The notes below the pieces were generated by a model. That model did no database searches and had not been told where the DNA came from. It saw only the letters and a list, made by a program, of their open reading frames with translations. A DNA stretch of 64,000 nt, from the NCBI GenBank assembly GCA_002166865.1, contig NHTQ01000003.1, positions 1 through 64,000 on the forward strand. Direction: 5' to 3'. The stretch's first letter is position 1, and each line of letters opens with the position of its first letter. This DNA is from Rhodobacteraceae bacterium WFHF2C18 (GTDB taxonomy: Bacteria > Pseudomonadota > Alphaproteobacteria > Rhodobacterales > Rhodobacteraceae). Position numbers and translations under genes: made by a program. Positions 1 to 10,983 of the stretch are shown here, piece by piece.

Positions 1-480
1 AGCGGCACCGTCCATCCGCGCGACTACGTCACCATCGTGCCCATGGGCGCCGACCCGGACGCCAGCCGCGACTACGCCCGCGTCGGCGGCAAGGACGCGG
101 CCAAGCTGAAGGCCCCGGCAGACCCGGGCATGTACGAGGTCCGCTACGTCCTCAACGAGGGCAAGCGCGTCATGGCCTCCCGGACCATCGAGGTGACAGA
201 GCCTGAGGTCACCGTCGGCGCCCCCGGCAGCACCCTGACCGGCTCCGCCTTCGAGGTCACCTGGAGCGGCACCGTCCATCCGCGCGACTACGTCACCATC
301 GTGCCCATGGGCGCCGACCCGGACGCCAGCCGCGACTACGCCCGCGTCGGCGGCAAGGACGCGGCCAAGCTGAAGGCCCCGGCGGACCCGGGCATGTACG
401 AGGTCCGCTACGTCCTCAACGAGGGCAAGCGCGTCATGGCCTCCCGGACCATCGAGGTGACAGAGCCTGAGGTCACCGTC
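1..480 (+). repeat. Near-identical 264-bp tandem repeat within the coding region
   Basis: Bases 1-216 recur at 265-480 with one difference (A at 120, G at 384, a silent change). The period is 264 bp or 88 codons. The match ends abruptly after base 216/480, where the linker to the next repeat begins. The first copy continues out of the window, so more copies may exist upstream. Confidence 0.95.
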
Positions 481-1014
481 GACGCCCCCGCGGAGATTCG
501 CGCCGGCGACAAGATCCCCGTGGAATGGTCCGGCACCGTGCATCCGCGCGACTACATCGTCCTGGTGCCGGCGGGCAGCGGCAAGGATGCCGATGGCGAG
601 TATTTCCGCGTCGGGAACCGCAACAGCCGGGACATGTCCGCGCCCGGTACCAAGGGGCTGTATGAACTGCGCTACGTTCTCAACCAGGGCAAGCGGATCC
701 TGGCCAGCACCCAGATCGAGGTGCTTGACGAAAACGCCGCGCTGGAAAGCGGTGCAAGCCTCGACGCCCCCGAAACGGCCGCGCCCGGCGCGGCCATCCA
801 GGTGGGCTGGAGCGTCGCCAGCGAAAGCGCGGACCAGCGCCTTACCCTCGCCCGCCCGAACCAGGCGATCTTCACCTGGATCACGGCGGTAAAAACGCAG
901 GATGGTCCGCCGGTGCGGATAACCCTGCCCGACGAGCCGGGCTTCTACGAGTTGCGCTTTCTGGACGTGAGCAACCAGGCCGTCCTGGCCCGGCAGGTCA
1001 TCAAGGTCGAATAG
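1..1014 (+). CDS. C-terminal part of a secreted/envelope protein built of tandem ~88-residue Ig-like repeats (5' end outside window)
   Basis: The frame is open from the first base, so the start lies upstream and 337 residues are visible. They form a partial repeat, a second nearly identical repeat, a third diverged copy and a fourth poorly conserved copy. Each has a core of the type W-S-G-T-V-H-P-R-D-Y, then G-x-Y-E-V-R-Y-V-L-N-x-G-K-R and a closing A-S-x-x-I-E-V strand. That alternation of short beta segments suggests Ig-like folding. I recall similar C-terminal repeats in rhodobacterial proteins with a von Willebrand A domain at the N-terminus, but that part is not visible, so the VWA assignment is inference. 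A strong hairpin follows the stop codon. Confidence 0.75.
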   Translation, partial: SGTVHPRDYVTIVPMGADPDASRDYARVGGKDAAKLKAPADPGMYEVRYVLNEGKRVMASRTIEVTEPEVTVGAPGSTLTGSAFEVTWSGTVHPRDYVTIVPMGADPDASRDYARVGGKDAAKLKAPADPGMYEVRYVLNEGKRVMASRTIEVTEPEVTVDAPAEIRAGDKIPVEWSGTVHPRDYIVLVPAGSGKDADGEYFRVGNRNSRDMSAPGTKGLYELRYVLNQGKRILASTQIEVLDENAALESGASLDAPETAAPGAAIQVGWSVASESADQRLTLARPNQAIFTWITAVKTQDGPPVRITLPDEPGFYELRFLDVSNQAVLARQVIKVE

Positions 1015-1015
1015 G

Positions 1016-1037
1016 GGGCGGGGGTGTGCCCCCGCCC
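1016..1037. terminator. Hairpin between convergent genes
   Basis: A perfect 9-bp stem (1016-1024 with 1029-1037) closes a TGTG loop directly after the stop of the repeat protein and just before the end of the leftward stress-protein gene. No T-run follows, so it may act as a bidirectional terminator or an mRNA 3' end stabiliser. Confidence 0.6.
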
Positions 1038-1043
1038 GCCGCC

Positions 1044-1571
1044 TCAGCGTACCGTGACCACGGTGGTCCTGGCGTCCTTGTTCACTTTCTCCGCCACGCT
1101 GCCCTGCAGCCAGCGCTGCAGGGCGCCCAGCCCGCGGTGGCCGACCACGATCATGTCGGCTTCCACCTCCTCGGCCATCCCCAGGATGGCGTCGGCGGGG
1201 TCACCCTGGGATGTCGTGGTATGGACCGACTTGACGCCAATATCCTTGGCACGGTCGGCCCCGCGCCGCACCAGCTCGTCCCCGATCATCGTCATGACCC
1301 GAACCGAATCGTCCCGCGGCCGGCTTTCGGCGAAAAGATCGGCCATAGACCCGGTCATCGACTGGAAATTGATGTGTGGGCTTCGGCTGACATGTTCGAC
1401 AAGGTGTTCCGACTCGGCCATCCGGTCCAGTTCCTCGCTCGTCTTGTCGAACTGCAGGACGTGGCCCAATGTCAGCGGCACCTCGAACTTCGCGGCGATC
1501 TCGGCCGCCAGGTCCACCGCCCGCATCGCCGTGTCGGACCCGTCGGTGGCGACGAAAATATGTTTGTGCAT
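1044..1571 (-). CDS. Universal stress protein, UspA family
   Basis: This 175-residue single-domain protein has the UspA alpha/beta fold signature. The N-terminus (HKHIFVATDGSD) carries the first strand and the conserved Asp. The C-terminal ATP-binding loop G-x2-G-x9-G-S is intact at about residues 144-158 (GHRGLG...GS), so it is expected to bind ATP. A longer than usual insert after the second strand holds a His- and Met-containing helical segment. It stands alone, pointing left, with a 110-bp gap to the next gene. Members act in the cytoplasm in stress endurance; no specific role can be read from the context. Confidence 0.88.
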   Translation of the reverse strand: MHKHIFVATDGSDTAMRAVDLAAEIAAKFEVPLTLGHVLQFDKTSEELDRMAESEHLVEHVSRSPHINFQSMTGSMADLFAESRPRDDSVRVMTMIGDELVRRGADRAKDIGVKSVHTTTSQGDPADAILGMAEEVEADMIVVGHRGLGALQRWLQGSVAEKVNKDARTTVVTVR

Positions 1572-1681
1572 TGTGTCCTCTCCCTTTCTTGACCGCGCCC
1601 GGGCGGGCGGCCCTGCCGCCTGACACCGTAGTGCCCGGTGCTTGGTGTGGCCTTGACGCGTGTCAACTCCGCTTACGCGGC

Positions 1682-2020
1682 CTATGCTCCGCCGGCCAAC
1701 CCCTCGTCGTCAAGCATATGTCGTCCGCGCCTGTCCTCCACTTCGATCACCCACAGGTCGGGATCAAACTGCCGCTGCCGCGCGATCGCCGCATCCGCCG
1801 CCGCCTCGTCACCCTCCGACAGGACCACCCACTGCCGCGCCCCGCTCTGCAAGTCGAAGCCCCGCTGGTAGACGCGGGCCTGCCCGTCCAGGGTGTTCAG
1901 CTTGATGAGGACCGCGCCCGCGGTGTCATCGCCATGGGCGGTCACGAAGGCCGGGATCGCCGCTTGTTCCAGCCGCGCGAGATAGGCATGCACCCAGAAT
2001 GCCGTGGCCAGCCGGGTCAT
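1682..2020 (-). CDS. DUF1491 family protein
   Basis: This 112-residue cytoplasmic protein starts MTRLATAFWVHAYL. The start codon at 2020 was chosen because the family begins with R-L-A-T-x-F-W-V-x-A-Y-L-A-R and the frame upstream reads as era shadow. Conserved features are the VLIKLNTLDG strand and the later ...WVIEVEDRRGRH segment. The family is widespread in alphaproteobacteria and usually sits next to era, as here (22-bp gap). Its biochemical role is unknown. It is probably the last gene of the long leftward operon. Confidence 0.8.
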   Translation of the reverse strand: MTRLATAFWVHAYLARLEQAAIPAFVTAHGDDTAGAVLIKLNTLDGQARVYQRGFDLQSGARQWVVLSEGDEAAADAAIARQRQFDPDLWVIEVEDRRGRHMLDDEGLAGGA

Positions 2021-2042
2021 CGCCTGCCGCGCAGGGGCGCCA

Positions 2043-2951
2043 TCACGAATCCCCCTCGCGGAAATCAAGGCCCATTTCCGCGTAGCGCTCGGCCTCGTCC
2101 TGCCAATCCGGCCGCACCCGCACCTGGCAGAACAGATGCACCCGCCGGCCGAGGAAGGCCTCGAGGTCCTCGCGCGCGGCCTTCGAGACAGCCTTGATCG
2201 TCTCGCCCTTCTGCCCCAGCACGATCCCCTTGTGACCCGCCCGTGCGACATAGATCACCTGCTCGATCCGGGCGGATCCGTCGGGCCGCTCCTCCCAGGT
2301 CTCGGTCTCCACGGTCAACTGATAGGGTAGCTCCTGATGCAAGCGCAGGGTCAGCTTCTCGCGCGTGATCTCGGCAGCGATCATTCTCAGGGGCAGGTCG
2401 GCGATCTGGTCCTCCGGATAGAGCCACGGGCCCTCCGGCACGGTCTCGGCCAGCCAGCGGCGCAGGTCCTCCACCCCGCGCCCCTTTTCCGCCGAGATCA
2501 TGAACGTCCGGGCGAAATCGACCCGCGCATTCAGCGCCTCGGCCAGTTTCAGCAGCGTCTCGGGACGCACGCGGTCGATCTTGTTGATGGCCAGCGCGAC
2601 GGTTCTGCCCGGCGCCACCTCGGGCAACTGTTCGAGAATGGCCGCGACCCCTTGGGTGATGCCGCGGTGCGCCTCCACCAGCAAAACGATCACATCGGCA
2701 TCCGCCGCGCCGCCCCAGGCGGCCGCCACCATGGCGCGGTCCAGGCGCCGCCGTGGCTGGAACAGGCCCGGCGTGTCCACGAAGATCAGCTGGGCCTCGC
2801 CCTCCATCGCCACTCCGCGCAGGCGCGCGCGCGTCGTCTGCACCTTGTGCGTGACGGCGGCGACCTTGGCGCCCACCATGCGGTTGAGCAGGGTGGATTT
2901 GCCCGCATTGGGCTCTCCGATCAGGGCGATGAAGCCGGCGCGTGTCGTCAT
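2043..2951 (-). CDS. era: GTPase Era
   Basis: Ribosome-assembly GTPase that binds 16S rRNA near its 3' end during 30S maturation. The 302 residues show the P-loop GEPNAGKST (12-20), the G3 motif DTPG (59-62), the G4 motif NKID (about 124) and the G5 SAEKG segment. A C-terminal KH RNA-binding domain follows, with the GxxG-type loop in VLGQKGETIKAV. The length is usual for the family. It lies downstream of rnc, the common bacterial arrangement, but is separated from it by 200 bp containing a hairpin rather than overlapping it. Confidence 0.97.
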   Translation of the reverse strand: MTTRAGFIALIGEPNAGKSTLLNRMVGAKVAAVTHKVQTTRARLRGVAMEGEAQLIFVDTPGLFQPRRRLDRAMVAAAWGGAADADVIVLLVEAHRGITQGVAAILEQLPEVAPGRTVALAINKIDRVRPETLLKLAEALNARVDFARTFMISAEKGRGVEDLRRWLAETVPEGPWLYPEDQIADLPLRMIAAEITREKLTLRLHQELPYQLTVETETWEERPDGSARIEQVIYVARAGHKGIVLGQKGETIKAVSKAAREDLEAFLGRRVHLFCQVRVRPDWQDEAERYAEMGLDFREGDS

Positions 2952-3151
2952 GTGCGTTCCTGCCTTTCAGGGGTACGGGTTTATCCCATCGCGGCGCGGT
3001 GCACCAGCCGCCTTTGTCGCCGTCCCCGCCGGCGCGGATCACGGCAAGACGCGTGTTTCCGGGGGTTTGGGGGCAGCGCCCCCAAGGCCTGCGTGGCCCG
3101 AACGCGAACGCGCGGCCTGCGCCGAAAGGCGCGCATTCCGGGAAACCGCGG
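2952..3151 (-). other. rnc-era spacer with perfect hairpin
   Basis: This 200-bp non-coding spacer lies inside an otherwise tightly packed operon. It holds an 8-bp perfect stem with a 3-nt loop (3067-3074 with 3078-3085, TTGGGGGC/GCCCCCAA) about 70 nt after the rnc stop codon. The stem lacks a T-run on the leftward strand. G/C palindromes of this look are common between genes in Rhodobacteraceae genomes as I recall them. Possible roles are processing, attenuation or a small interspersed repeat. Confidence 0.55.
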
Positions 3152-3835
3152 CTAGCCGGCCTCCACCCGCGCCAGAAGGGCCCGGGCCGCGGCCTGTTCG
3201 GCCTGCCGCTTGGACCTGGCCGTGGCGGACTCGGTGGCGCCATTGTCCAGTCGCGCCTCGATGGTGAATTGCGGCGCGTGATCCGGCCCGCTGCGCGCCG
3301 TCTCCACGTAGGCCGGCGGCGCCAGCCCCCGCGCCTGCGCCCATTCCTGCAGGGCCGTTTTGGCGTCACGGGCATCCGCCTCCACCGTGTGGATCCGCGC
3401 CCCCCAGAGACGCAGAACCGTCTTCTTGGCGGCTTCGAAACCGGCGTCGCGGTAGACGGCGGCAATCACCGCCTCCATGGCATCGCCCAGAAGGGCCTGC
3501 TTGCGCCGTCCGCCCGACAGCATCTCGGACCGGCCGAGCTTGAGCACCTTGCCCAGATCGACCTCGCGGGCCACCTCCGCGCAGGTCTCCTTGCGCACAA
3601 GCGCGTTGTAGCGCGGGGCGAGCTGGCCCTCCGTGGCGGCCCGGTCCCGCTCCAGCAGGGCCTCGGCCATCACCAGGCCCAGAACCCGGTCGCCCAGGAA
3701 CTCCAGCCGCTGGTTGTCGTCACGGGTCGGCGAGGCCATCGAGGAATGCGTCACCGCCCGCACCAGCAGCGCGGGATCGCCGAAACGATGCCCCAGCCGG
3801 TCCTGGAACGCCTTCAGCTCGCCCGAGAGTTTCAT
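3152..3835 (-). CDS. rnc: Ribonuclease III
   Basis: Double-strand-specific endoribonuclease that processes the rRNA precursor and structured mRNAs. The 227-residue protein has the RNase III signature [10 protein letters not shown] (41-50), containing the catalytic metal ligands Glu45 and Asp49. A further acidic pair lies near [13 protein letters not shown]-terminal dsRNA-binding domain covers about 155-225, ending in the [13 protein letters not shown] helix. Its start overlaps the lepB stop by 4 bp (ATGA), so the two are translationally coupled. Confidence 0.97.
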   Translation of the reverse strand: MKLSGELKAFQDRLGHRFGDPALLVRAVTHSSMASPTRDDNQRLEFLGDRVLGLVMAEALLERDRAATEGQLAPRYNALVRKETCAEVAREVDLGKVLKLGRSEMLSGGRRKQALLGDAMEAVIAAVYRDAGFEAAKKTVLRLWGARIHTVEADARDAKTALQEWAQARGLAPPAYVETARSGPDHAPQFTIEARLDNGATESATARSKRQAEQAAARALLARVEAG

Positions 3836-4671
3836 TCCAGCTTCTCGAAGAAGCGGTCGCCCCGCCAGGTCCAGAAGAACAGCATCGACCGGCCCGCCGA
3901 CGAGAAAATCACGCGCCCGGCCCGGCCGATCAGGTTCTCGTGCGGCACGAAGCCGACGCCGCCGACCGCCTGCGGAAACCGCGAATCGGTTGAGTTGTCC
4001 CGGTTGTCCCCCATGAAGAAATAGTGCCCGTCCGGGACGGTATAGACACCGGTGTTGTCCGACCGCTGCGACGTGATGTTCAGCACGTGGTGCGACTCGC
4101 CATTGGGCAGCGTCTCGATGAAGCGCGACTTCTCGCAGATCGCGCCTTGGCCCACCACGCCATTCTCGCAGCGCGGACGGATGCGCACCGGGCCCTGCGC
4201 GCGGAATTCCTCCTCGAAGGTGCCCGCGGGCTCCATCTGCACCGCCGTGCCGTTGATGTGCAGCACGCCGTCCTTCATCTGGATGCGGTCACCGGGCAGG
4301 CCGATGACCCGCTTGATGAAATCGGTCCCCTGCACTGGGTGGCGGAAGACGATGATGTCGCCGCGCTCCGGCGTGTCGCCCAGGATCCGGGTGTTGTCGC
4401 CGTCGAGGAACCAGCAGATGTCCTTGGCGTCGATGTCGATGCCGAACCGCTCGATCCGGACCGAGGGGCAGGAGGCATAGGAATAGCCGTAGGCCATCTT
4501 GTTCACGAAAAGGAAGTCGCCGATCAGCAGCGTGTCCTTCATGGATCCCGAGGGGATCCAGAACGGCTGAAAGAAGAGGGTGCGGAAGATGCCCGCGATG
4601 ACCAGGGCCCAGAAGATCGTCTTCAGGGTCTCGACAACGGTGTTGCTCTTCTTGGCTTCCTGCTTGGCCAT
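3832..4671 (-). CDS. lepB: Signal peptidase I
   Basis: Inner-membrane serine protease that removes signal peptides from exported preproteins. The 279 residues contain one N-terminal transmembrane helix (about 16-33) and then the catalytic region. Ser43 lies in [10 protein letters not shown] and the general-base Lys120 lies in [14 protein letters not shown]. The late signature [11 protein letters not shown] is present near residue 220. The genes lepB-rnc-era-DUF1491 run in one direction, so secretion, RNA processing and ribosome assembly genes are probably co-transcribed. A 69-bp gap separates it from acpS. Confidence 0.97.
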   Translation of the reverse strand: MAKQEAKKSNTVVETLKTIFWALVIAGIFRTLFFQPFWIPSGSMKDTLLIGDFLFVNKMAYGYSYASCPSVRIERFGIDIDAKDICWFLDGDNTRILGDTPERGDIIVFRHPVQGTDFIKRVIGLPGDRIQMKDGVLHINGTAVQMEPAGTFEEEFRAQGPVRIRPRCENGVVGQGAICEKSRFIETLPNGESHHVLNITSQRSDNTGVYTVPDGHYFFMGDNRDNSTDSRFPQAVGGVGFVPHENLIGRAGRVIFSSAGRSMLFFWTWRGDRFFEKLE

Positions 4672-4740
4672 CCGGCCCTCCGATCCTTGCCCACCCGGCG
4701 GTACATGCGGTGCGGGCGGCGGGGTGTCAAGGCGACCGCC

Positions 4741-5148
4741 TCAGTCACCGTCCAGCGGCCGGGCCTCGATCAGGACGATGGCCTGCGCCCAGGGGTGGTC
4801 ATCCGTCAGTGTGACATGGATGATCGCCTCATGCCCCGGCGGGGTCATCTCGGCCAGCCGGTCGGCGGCCCAGCCGGTGACCTGCATCCGCGGCTGGCCG
4901 GTGTCGATGTTGCTCACGGCCATGTCCTTCCAGGCGATGCCCATGCGCAATCCGGTGCCGAGCGCCTTGGAACAGGCCTCCTTCGCCGCCCATCTCTTGG
5001 CGTAGGTGCCGGCGACGTCGGCGCGCCGCGCGGCCTTGCGCTGCTCCGTCTCGGTGAACACCCGGTTGCGGAAACGGTCGCCGAAACGGTCCAGGGTGCC
5101 CTGGATGCGATCGATATTGGCCAGATCGGTCCCGATGCCGAGGATCAT
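4741..5148 (-). CDS. acpS: Holo-[acyl-carrier-protein] synthase
   Basis: Transfers 4'-phosphopantetheine from CoA to apo-ACP, activating fatty-acid synthesis. The 135-residue protein begins [15 protein letters not shown], with the Mg2+ ligand Asp8. The second signature, [16 protein letters not shown], has Glu57. The start at 5148 overlaps the stop of the upstream exporter gene by 4 bp. Longer reading into that gene gives no family similarity. Confidence 0.96.
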   Translation of the reverse strand: MILGIGTDLANIDRIQGTLDRFGDRFRNRVFTETEQRKAARRADVAGTYAKRWAAKEACSKALGTGLRMGIAWKDMAVSNIDTGQPRMQVTGWAADRLAEMTPPGHEAIIHVTLTDDHPWAQAIVLIEARPLDGD

Positions 5149-5759
5149 GGCAGCCGCGCCGTCAGGAGTTTCAGACTGGCCGCGCCGAACAGCACCCCGA
5201 AAGCCGCGTCGAAGGCCCGGCTCAGCCGCGCATAGCCGCGCGCCACCGGCCCCACCGAGAAGACCAGGGCATAGCCCAGGAAAATCACCGCGGAGGTGCC
5301 GAAGAACAACGCGAAGAGCTGCCAGACCTGCGCGGCCCCGGCGCCCGCGGGCAGGGCCAGCGCGAACAGCGCGCCCCACGCCAAGACCGCCTTGGGATTG
5401 GTCAGGTGGATGAGCATGCCGCGCAGGAACAGCCGCCCCTGCGGCGTGGGCGCCATCGGCGCCGCGGCCGGGCGCAGCGCGCGGCGCAGGCTCTTGACCG
5501 CCAGGTAGAAAAGATAGACCGCCCCGACCGCCTTCACCGCCGCAAATATCCAGGCGTGCGCCAGCATCACCGCGCTCATCCCAAGGGCGGCGGCCACCCC
5601 CCAGGAGGCAGAGCCGCTGGCCACGCCGGCAGCGGTGGCCAGCCCCGCGCCGCGCCCCCGTGCCATGGCCGACCCCGAAATCGCCAGCGTCGCCGGCCCG
5701 GGGCTCGCCGCGGCAACGGCCCAGGCCGCGACCAGAAGGGCGATCTCGCTGCCGGTCAT
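5145..5759 (-). CDS. LysE/RhtB-type amino-acid exporter
   Basis: A 204-residue inner-membrane protein with about six hydrophobic helices. The family signature lies near the N-terminus ([20 protein letters not shown]). A conserved L-I-H-L-T-N-P-K-A segment opens the second half. The family exports amino acids or related metabolites by proton exchange; the substrate here is unknown. It overlaps its upstream and downstream neighbours by 4 bp each, so it is co-translated in the operon. Confidence 0.85.
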   Translation of the reverse strand: MTGSEIALLVAAWAVAAASPGPATLAISGSAMARGRGAGLATAAGVASGSASWGVAAALGMSAVMLAHAWIFAAVKAVGAVYLFYLAVKSLRRALRPAAAPMAPTPQGRLFLRGMLIHLTNPKAVLAWGALFALALPAGAGAAQVWQLFALFFGTSAVIFLGYALVFSVGPVARGYARLSRAFDAAFGVLFGAASLKLLTARLP

Positions 5760-6193
5760 TCGATCTCTCCGCGGCTGCGCATGGTATTCAGCTGGCTGCC
5801 CGCCCCCAGCCCCAGGAACAGGCGGTTCGAGATGAGATAGCCCCCCGCGTAGACGCAAAGCAGCACCCAGAACGCCTGCGAGCCGACGGGCGCCGCCGCC
5901 AGCCTGGCGAATTCCGGCGCCAGTCCCGCCGAAAGGAAGGCCAGCCCCAGATTCAGCAAAAGCGCCAGCGCCGTCGCCAGCCAGGCGAAGGTCCAGGCCG
6001 GCCCGGTGGCGGGTTTGCGCTTGTGGCGCTTGGCGTGTTGCTGGCCCTCGATGGCGGCGGCGACCATCGCGGGCACCAGCACCTGCATGGAGGAGCCCAG
6101 GGTCGAATCGACGTGGACCTGCAACACCTTCACCAGCGCCGCCGCCCCAAGGGCAACGGCCAGAAAGACGATGGCGTAGCGCGGATAGTTCAT
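5756..6193 (-). CDS. Small four-helix membrane protein (ABZJ_00895-like)
   Basis: 145 residues with about four hydrophobic segments: 6-22, 35-50, 68-92 and 103-127. A basic H-A-K-R-H-K-R-K loop sits between the second and third. I recall the overall pattern from the uncharacterised ABZJ_00895 family found beside pdxJ/acpS in related bacteria, but the match is from memory. The 4-bp overlaps with pdxJ and with the exporter show translational coupling. No function can be assigned. Confidence 0.65.
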   Translation of the reverse strand: MNYPRYAIVFLAVALGAAALVKVLQVHVDSTLGSSMQVLVPAMVAAAIEGQQHAKRHKRKPATGPAWTFAWLATALALLLNLGLAFLSAGLAPEFARLAAAPVGSQAFWVLLCVYAGGYLISNRLFLGLGAGSQLNTMRSRGEIE

Positions 6194-6960
6194 GGCTGGG
6201 AATGCTCTTCGGCGGCGCGCGCCGCCGCCATCAAGCGGCGCATCTCGGCGATGGCGCCCTCTAGCCCCTGGAAGATCGCCTCGCCGATCAGGAAATGGCC
6301 GATGTTGAGCTCGCGCACCTCGGGAAGCGCGGCCACCGGCATGACGGTTTCATAGTCCAGCCCGTGGCCCGCGTGCACCTCCAGTCCCAGTGAATGGGCG
6401 TAGGCGGCCATCTCGCGCAGGGCCGCGAACTCGGCATCGCGGTCCTCTGGGCGGCCCTCGGCGTGGGCGTCGCAGTAGGCCCCTGTGTGCAACTCGACCA
6501 CCTGCGCGCCGACGCGGTCCGCCGCCTCGATCTGCACCGGGTCGGCCGCCACGAAAAGCGATACGCGCGCACCGGCCGTGCGCAGCGGGTCGATGAAGGC
6601 GGCGAGCTTTGCCTCTTCGTGGGCCACGTCCAGCCCGCCCTCGGTTGTGCGCTCTTCGCGCTTTTCGGGCACCAGACAGACGGCGTGAGGGGTGTGGCGC
6701 AGGGCGACCGCCTGCATCTCGTCGGTCGCGGCCATCTCCAGGTTCAAAGGCACGCCCAGCGCCTCCGTCAGCCCGGCGATATCGGCGTCCGAGATGTGCC
6801 GGCGGTCCTCGCGCAGGTGCGCGGTGATGCCATCGGCGCCCGCCCTCTCGGCCAGCTTTGCCGCGCGCACCGGATCGGGCGTGCGCCCTCCCCGGGCGTT
6901 GCGCACGGTGGCAACGTGATCGATGTTCACTCCCAGGCGCAGGGGAAGGTCATGGGCCAC
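6190..6960 (-). CDS. pdxJ: Pyridoxine 5'-phosphate synthase
   Basis: Condenses 1-deoxyxylulose 5-phosphate with 3-amino-2-oxopropyl phosphate in the DXP-dependent route to vitamin B6. The 256 residues have the TIM-barrel start [19 protein letters not shown] and the motif D-P-V-R-A-A. The phosphate-binding C-terminal segment contains [11 protein letters not shown] and [12 protein letters not shown]. The pdxJ-acpS linkage is common in proteobacteria, here with two membrane-protein genes inserted between them. Confidence 0.97.
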   Translation of the reverse strand: MAHDLPLRLGVNIDHVATVRNARGGRTPDPVRAAKLAERAGADGITAHLREDRRHISDADIAGLTEALGVPLNLEMAATDEMQAVALRHTPHAVCLVPEKREERTTEGGLDVAHEEAKLAAFIDPLRTAGARVSLFVAADPVQIEAADRVGAQVVELHTGAYCDAHAEGRPEDRDAEFAALREMAAYAHSLGLEVHAGHGLDYETVMPVAALPEVRELNIGHFLIGEAIFQGLEGAIAEMRRLMAAARAAEEHSQP

Positions 6961-6974
6961 GGGTCGCTCCTTGT

Positions 6975-7658
6975 CTAATCGTCCGATTCCCGGGAAGAGT
7001 AGTCCCGTTCACCCTCGGCGTCATTATTGGTCGCCGCCTTTTCCTTCAACGCCTCCCACTTCGCCTTGATCAGACCGCGGCGGCGGTTCTGGTAGGCGGC
7101 GATGAGCGGCAGGCTGACATAGTAGCCGATCATGCCGAAGATCAGCCCGGGAAGGATCCCGCCCACGAGGTAGGGCAGGAAAACGTCGTCGAAGAAAACC
7201 GACAGCCGGTCCCAATCCGCCTCGGCCGGGGTGAAGGCCGCCCAGACATTGGCCTTGAGGTCCATCCAGGCCTGCGTGAAGGCGCGGCCGAGCGATTCCA
7301 TCACGCGCCGTTCGCCGTCGTCCTTTCCCAGCAGGAAATAGCCCGTCCGGATCGAGATCGCGGCGATCGGAACGAAAGTCAGCGGATTGCCCACGAAGGT
7401 CGCCAGCAGCGACGCGATGAGATTGCCGCGCAGGATCCAGGCCAGCCCGATCGCGGCAAGGAAATGGAACCCGAACAGCGGCGAGAAAGTCACGAAGATG
7501 CCCGCGAAGATCCCCCGTGCGATCCGGTGCGGGGGATCCGGCAGCCGGCGCAGCCGGTGCTTGACATAGTGGAAGGCACGCGACCACCCGCCCTTGGGCC
7601 AGAGGAAATCCGCGACGATCTTCCAGAAGGGGCGTCTGTCTCTGCGCTTGAAAACCAC
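6975..7658 (-). CDS. DUF2062 membrane protein
   Basis: A 227-residue protein with a short basic N-terminus and the conserved DUF2062 core ([23 protein letters not shown]..., then [11 protein letters not shown] and [10 protein letters not shown]). Two hydrophobic hairpins are visible at about 55-85 and 90-115, with a further helix at about 165-190. It lies 12 bp after the RSH gene and 14 bp before pdxJ. The family is common next to RSH genes in Rhodobacterales. Its function is unknown. Confidence 0.82.
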   Translation of the reverse strand: MVFKRRDRRPFWKIVADFLWPKGGWSRAFHYVKHRLRRLPDPPHRIARGIFAGIFVTFSPLFGFHFLAAIGLAWILRGNLIASLLATFVGNPLTFVPIAAISIRTGYFLLGKDDGERRVMESLGRAFTQAWMDLKANVWAAFTPAEADWDRLSVFFDDVFLPYLVGGILPGLIFGMIGYYVSLPLIAAYQNRRRGLIKAKWEALKEKAATNNDAEGERDYSSRESDD

Positions 7659-7670
7659 CTCGCGCGGCTC

Positions 7671-9815
<2,145 letters not shown>

Positions 9816-9846
9816 GCGCTCCGCGTCCCCGGGCTGGGGAACAGGC

Positions 9847-10203
9847 TCAGCCTTGCCCTTGGGCTTCCATGAGGGCTCGGAGGAGTTTCTCTTCGGACAT
9901 GTCATCTTCGGCAGGCTTGTCTACCTCTCCACCGCCCATCAGCAGCGACATCGAATCCTCTTCGGGCTCGTCCACTTCGATCTGGGTCTGGTTGGATTCG
10001 ATCAACCGCTCGCGCAGCTCCTCGGCCGACTGGGTCTCTTCGGCGATCTCGCGCAGGGCGACGACGGGGTTCTTGTCGTTGTCGCGGTCAACCGTCAGCG
10101 GCGCGCCGGCCGATATCTCGCGCGCGCGGTGCGCGGCCAGCATGACCAGCTCGAACCTGTTCGGAACCTTGTCGACGCAATCTTCGGTGGTAACGCGGGC
10201 CAT
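9847..10203 (-). CDS. rpoZ: RNA polymerase omega subunit
   Basis: The 118-residue protein starts [20 protein letters not shown] and continues through [21 protein letters not shown], the conserved omega segment that clamps the beta' C-terminus. An acidic C-terminal tail of about 40 residues is typical of alphaproteobacteria. It is the promoter-proximal gene before RSH (31-bp gap). Omega is the site through which ppGpp acts on polymerase in E. coli, so the pairing has functional sense. Confidence 0.96.
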   Translation of the reverse strand: MARVTTEDCVDKVPNRFELVMLAAHRAREISAGAPLTVDRDNDKNPVVALREIAEETQSAEELRERLIESNQTQIEVDEPEEDSMSLLMGGGEVDKPAEDDMSEEKLLRALMEAQGQG

Positions 10204-10276
10204 GAGACCTCCGGGAAAGACCTGAACTTGGAGATGTGAGACTTAAGGCTTCGGCGCCGGATTTACAAGCGGAGAA

Positions 10277-10843
10277 TCACAGCGGCCGGGCCTCCGCCAC
10301 GGCCGTGGGCGGCAGATCCGACAGCATCTGCCGAACCGACCGGTCCAGAAGTGGATGCACCCAGTCCGGGGCGATGTCGGCCAACGGCACCAGCACGAAG
10401 GCGCGCTCGTGCATCCGCGGGTGGGGGAGGATTAGGTCTTGCGGCGCCTCGCGCTGTTGCGCCTCTGCCGGAAGGCTGCGCCAGGCGGCGTGCGTCTCGG
10501 GGTCGGGCAGCACCGTCTGGCCGCCGACAAGCAGGTCGAGATCGAGGGTCCTCTGTCCCCACCGCTGCACCCGCTCGCGGCCGAAATGCGCCTCGACCCG
10601 GTGCAGGATGTCCAGCATCGCCCCAGGCCCCTCGGCGCAGCCGATTTCGGCCGCGGCGTTCACATAGTCCGGCCCGGCCCCCGGCGGGAAGCAGGGCGTG
10701 CCGAAAAAGCGGCTCACTTGCAGGATGCTGACGCCTTCGTCTTTAAATCGTTCAAGCGCGGCTCGCAGGGTTTCCTCCGGCGGCCCGACACCAGAAGGCA
10801 GATTTGCACCCAAGGCGATCAGATAGGTTTGATCAAAAGTCAT
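10277..10843 (-). CDS. folK: 2-amino-4-hydroxy-6-hydroxymethyldihydropteridine diphosphokinase
   Basis: Transfers pyrophosphate from ATP to hydroxymethyl-dihydropterin in folate synthesis. The 188 residues include LIALGANLPSG near the N-terminus and the family signature around QRWGQRTLDLDLLV, with catalytic Asp residues. ILPHPRMHERAFVLVPLADIAPDW closes the active site. It is the most upstream member of the leftward cluster and is divergent from the NYN gene, with a 140-bp shared control region. Confidence 0.95.
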   Translation of the reverse strand: MTFDQTYLIALGANLPSGVGPPEETLRAALERFKDEGVSILQVSRFFGTPCFPPGAGPDYVNAAAEIGCAEGPGAMLDILHRVEAHFGRERVQRWGQRTLDLDLLVGGQTVLPDPETHAAWRSLPAEAQQREAPQDLILPHPRMHERAFVLVPLADIAPDWVHPLLDRSVRQMLSDLPPTAVAEARPL

Positions 10844-10875
10844 GGAGCCCCTATGATTAAGGCCGTGAAAGGCTC

Positions 10876-10903
10876 TTGTGCAATCTCGCAGATTACCTAG
10901 TTT
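10876..10903 (+). promoter_or_regulatory. Possible promoter for the NYN-domain gene
   Basis: A -35-like TTGTGC (10876-10881), a 16-nt spacer and a -10-like TAGTTT (10898-10903) lie about 80 bp before the NYN start, in the divergent folK/NYN spacer. The match is imperfect and rests on sequence resemblance only. Confidence 0.3.
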
Positions 10904-10983
10904 GCTCGGTTAGCCCTGGCGGACGCCACCACTCACATACGCGACACTTCCGTCGGGGCAAGCAATTTTGGAAGGATACCCTG

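Noticed and set aside
3067-3085. Rho-independent terminator for rnc
   Set aside because: The hairpin is strong but no T-run follows on the leftward strand, so I describe it as a hairpin/spacer element only.
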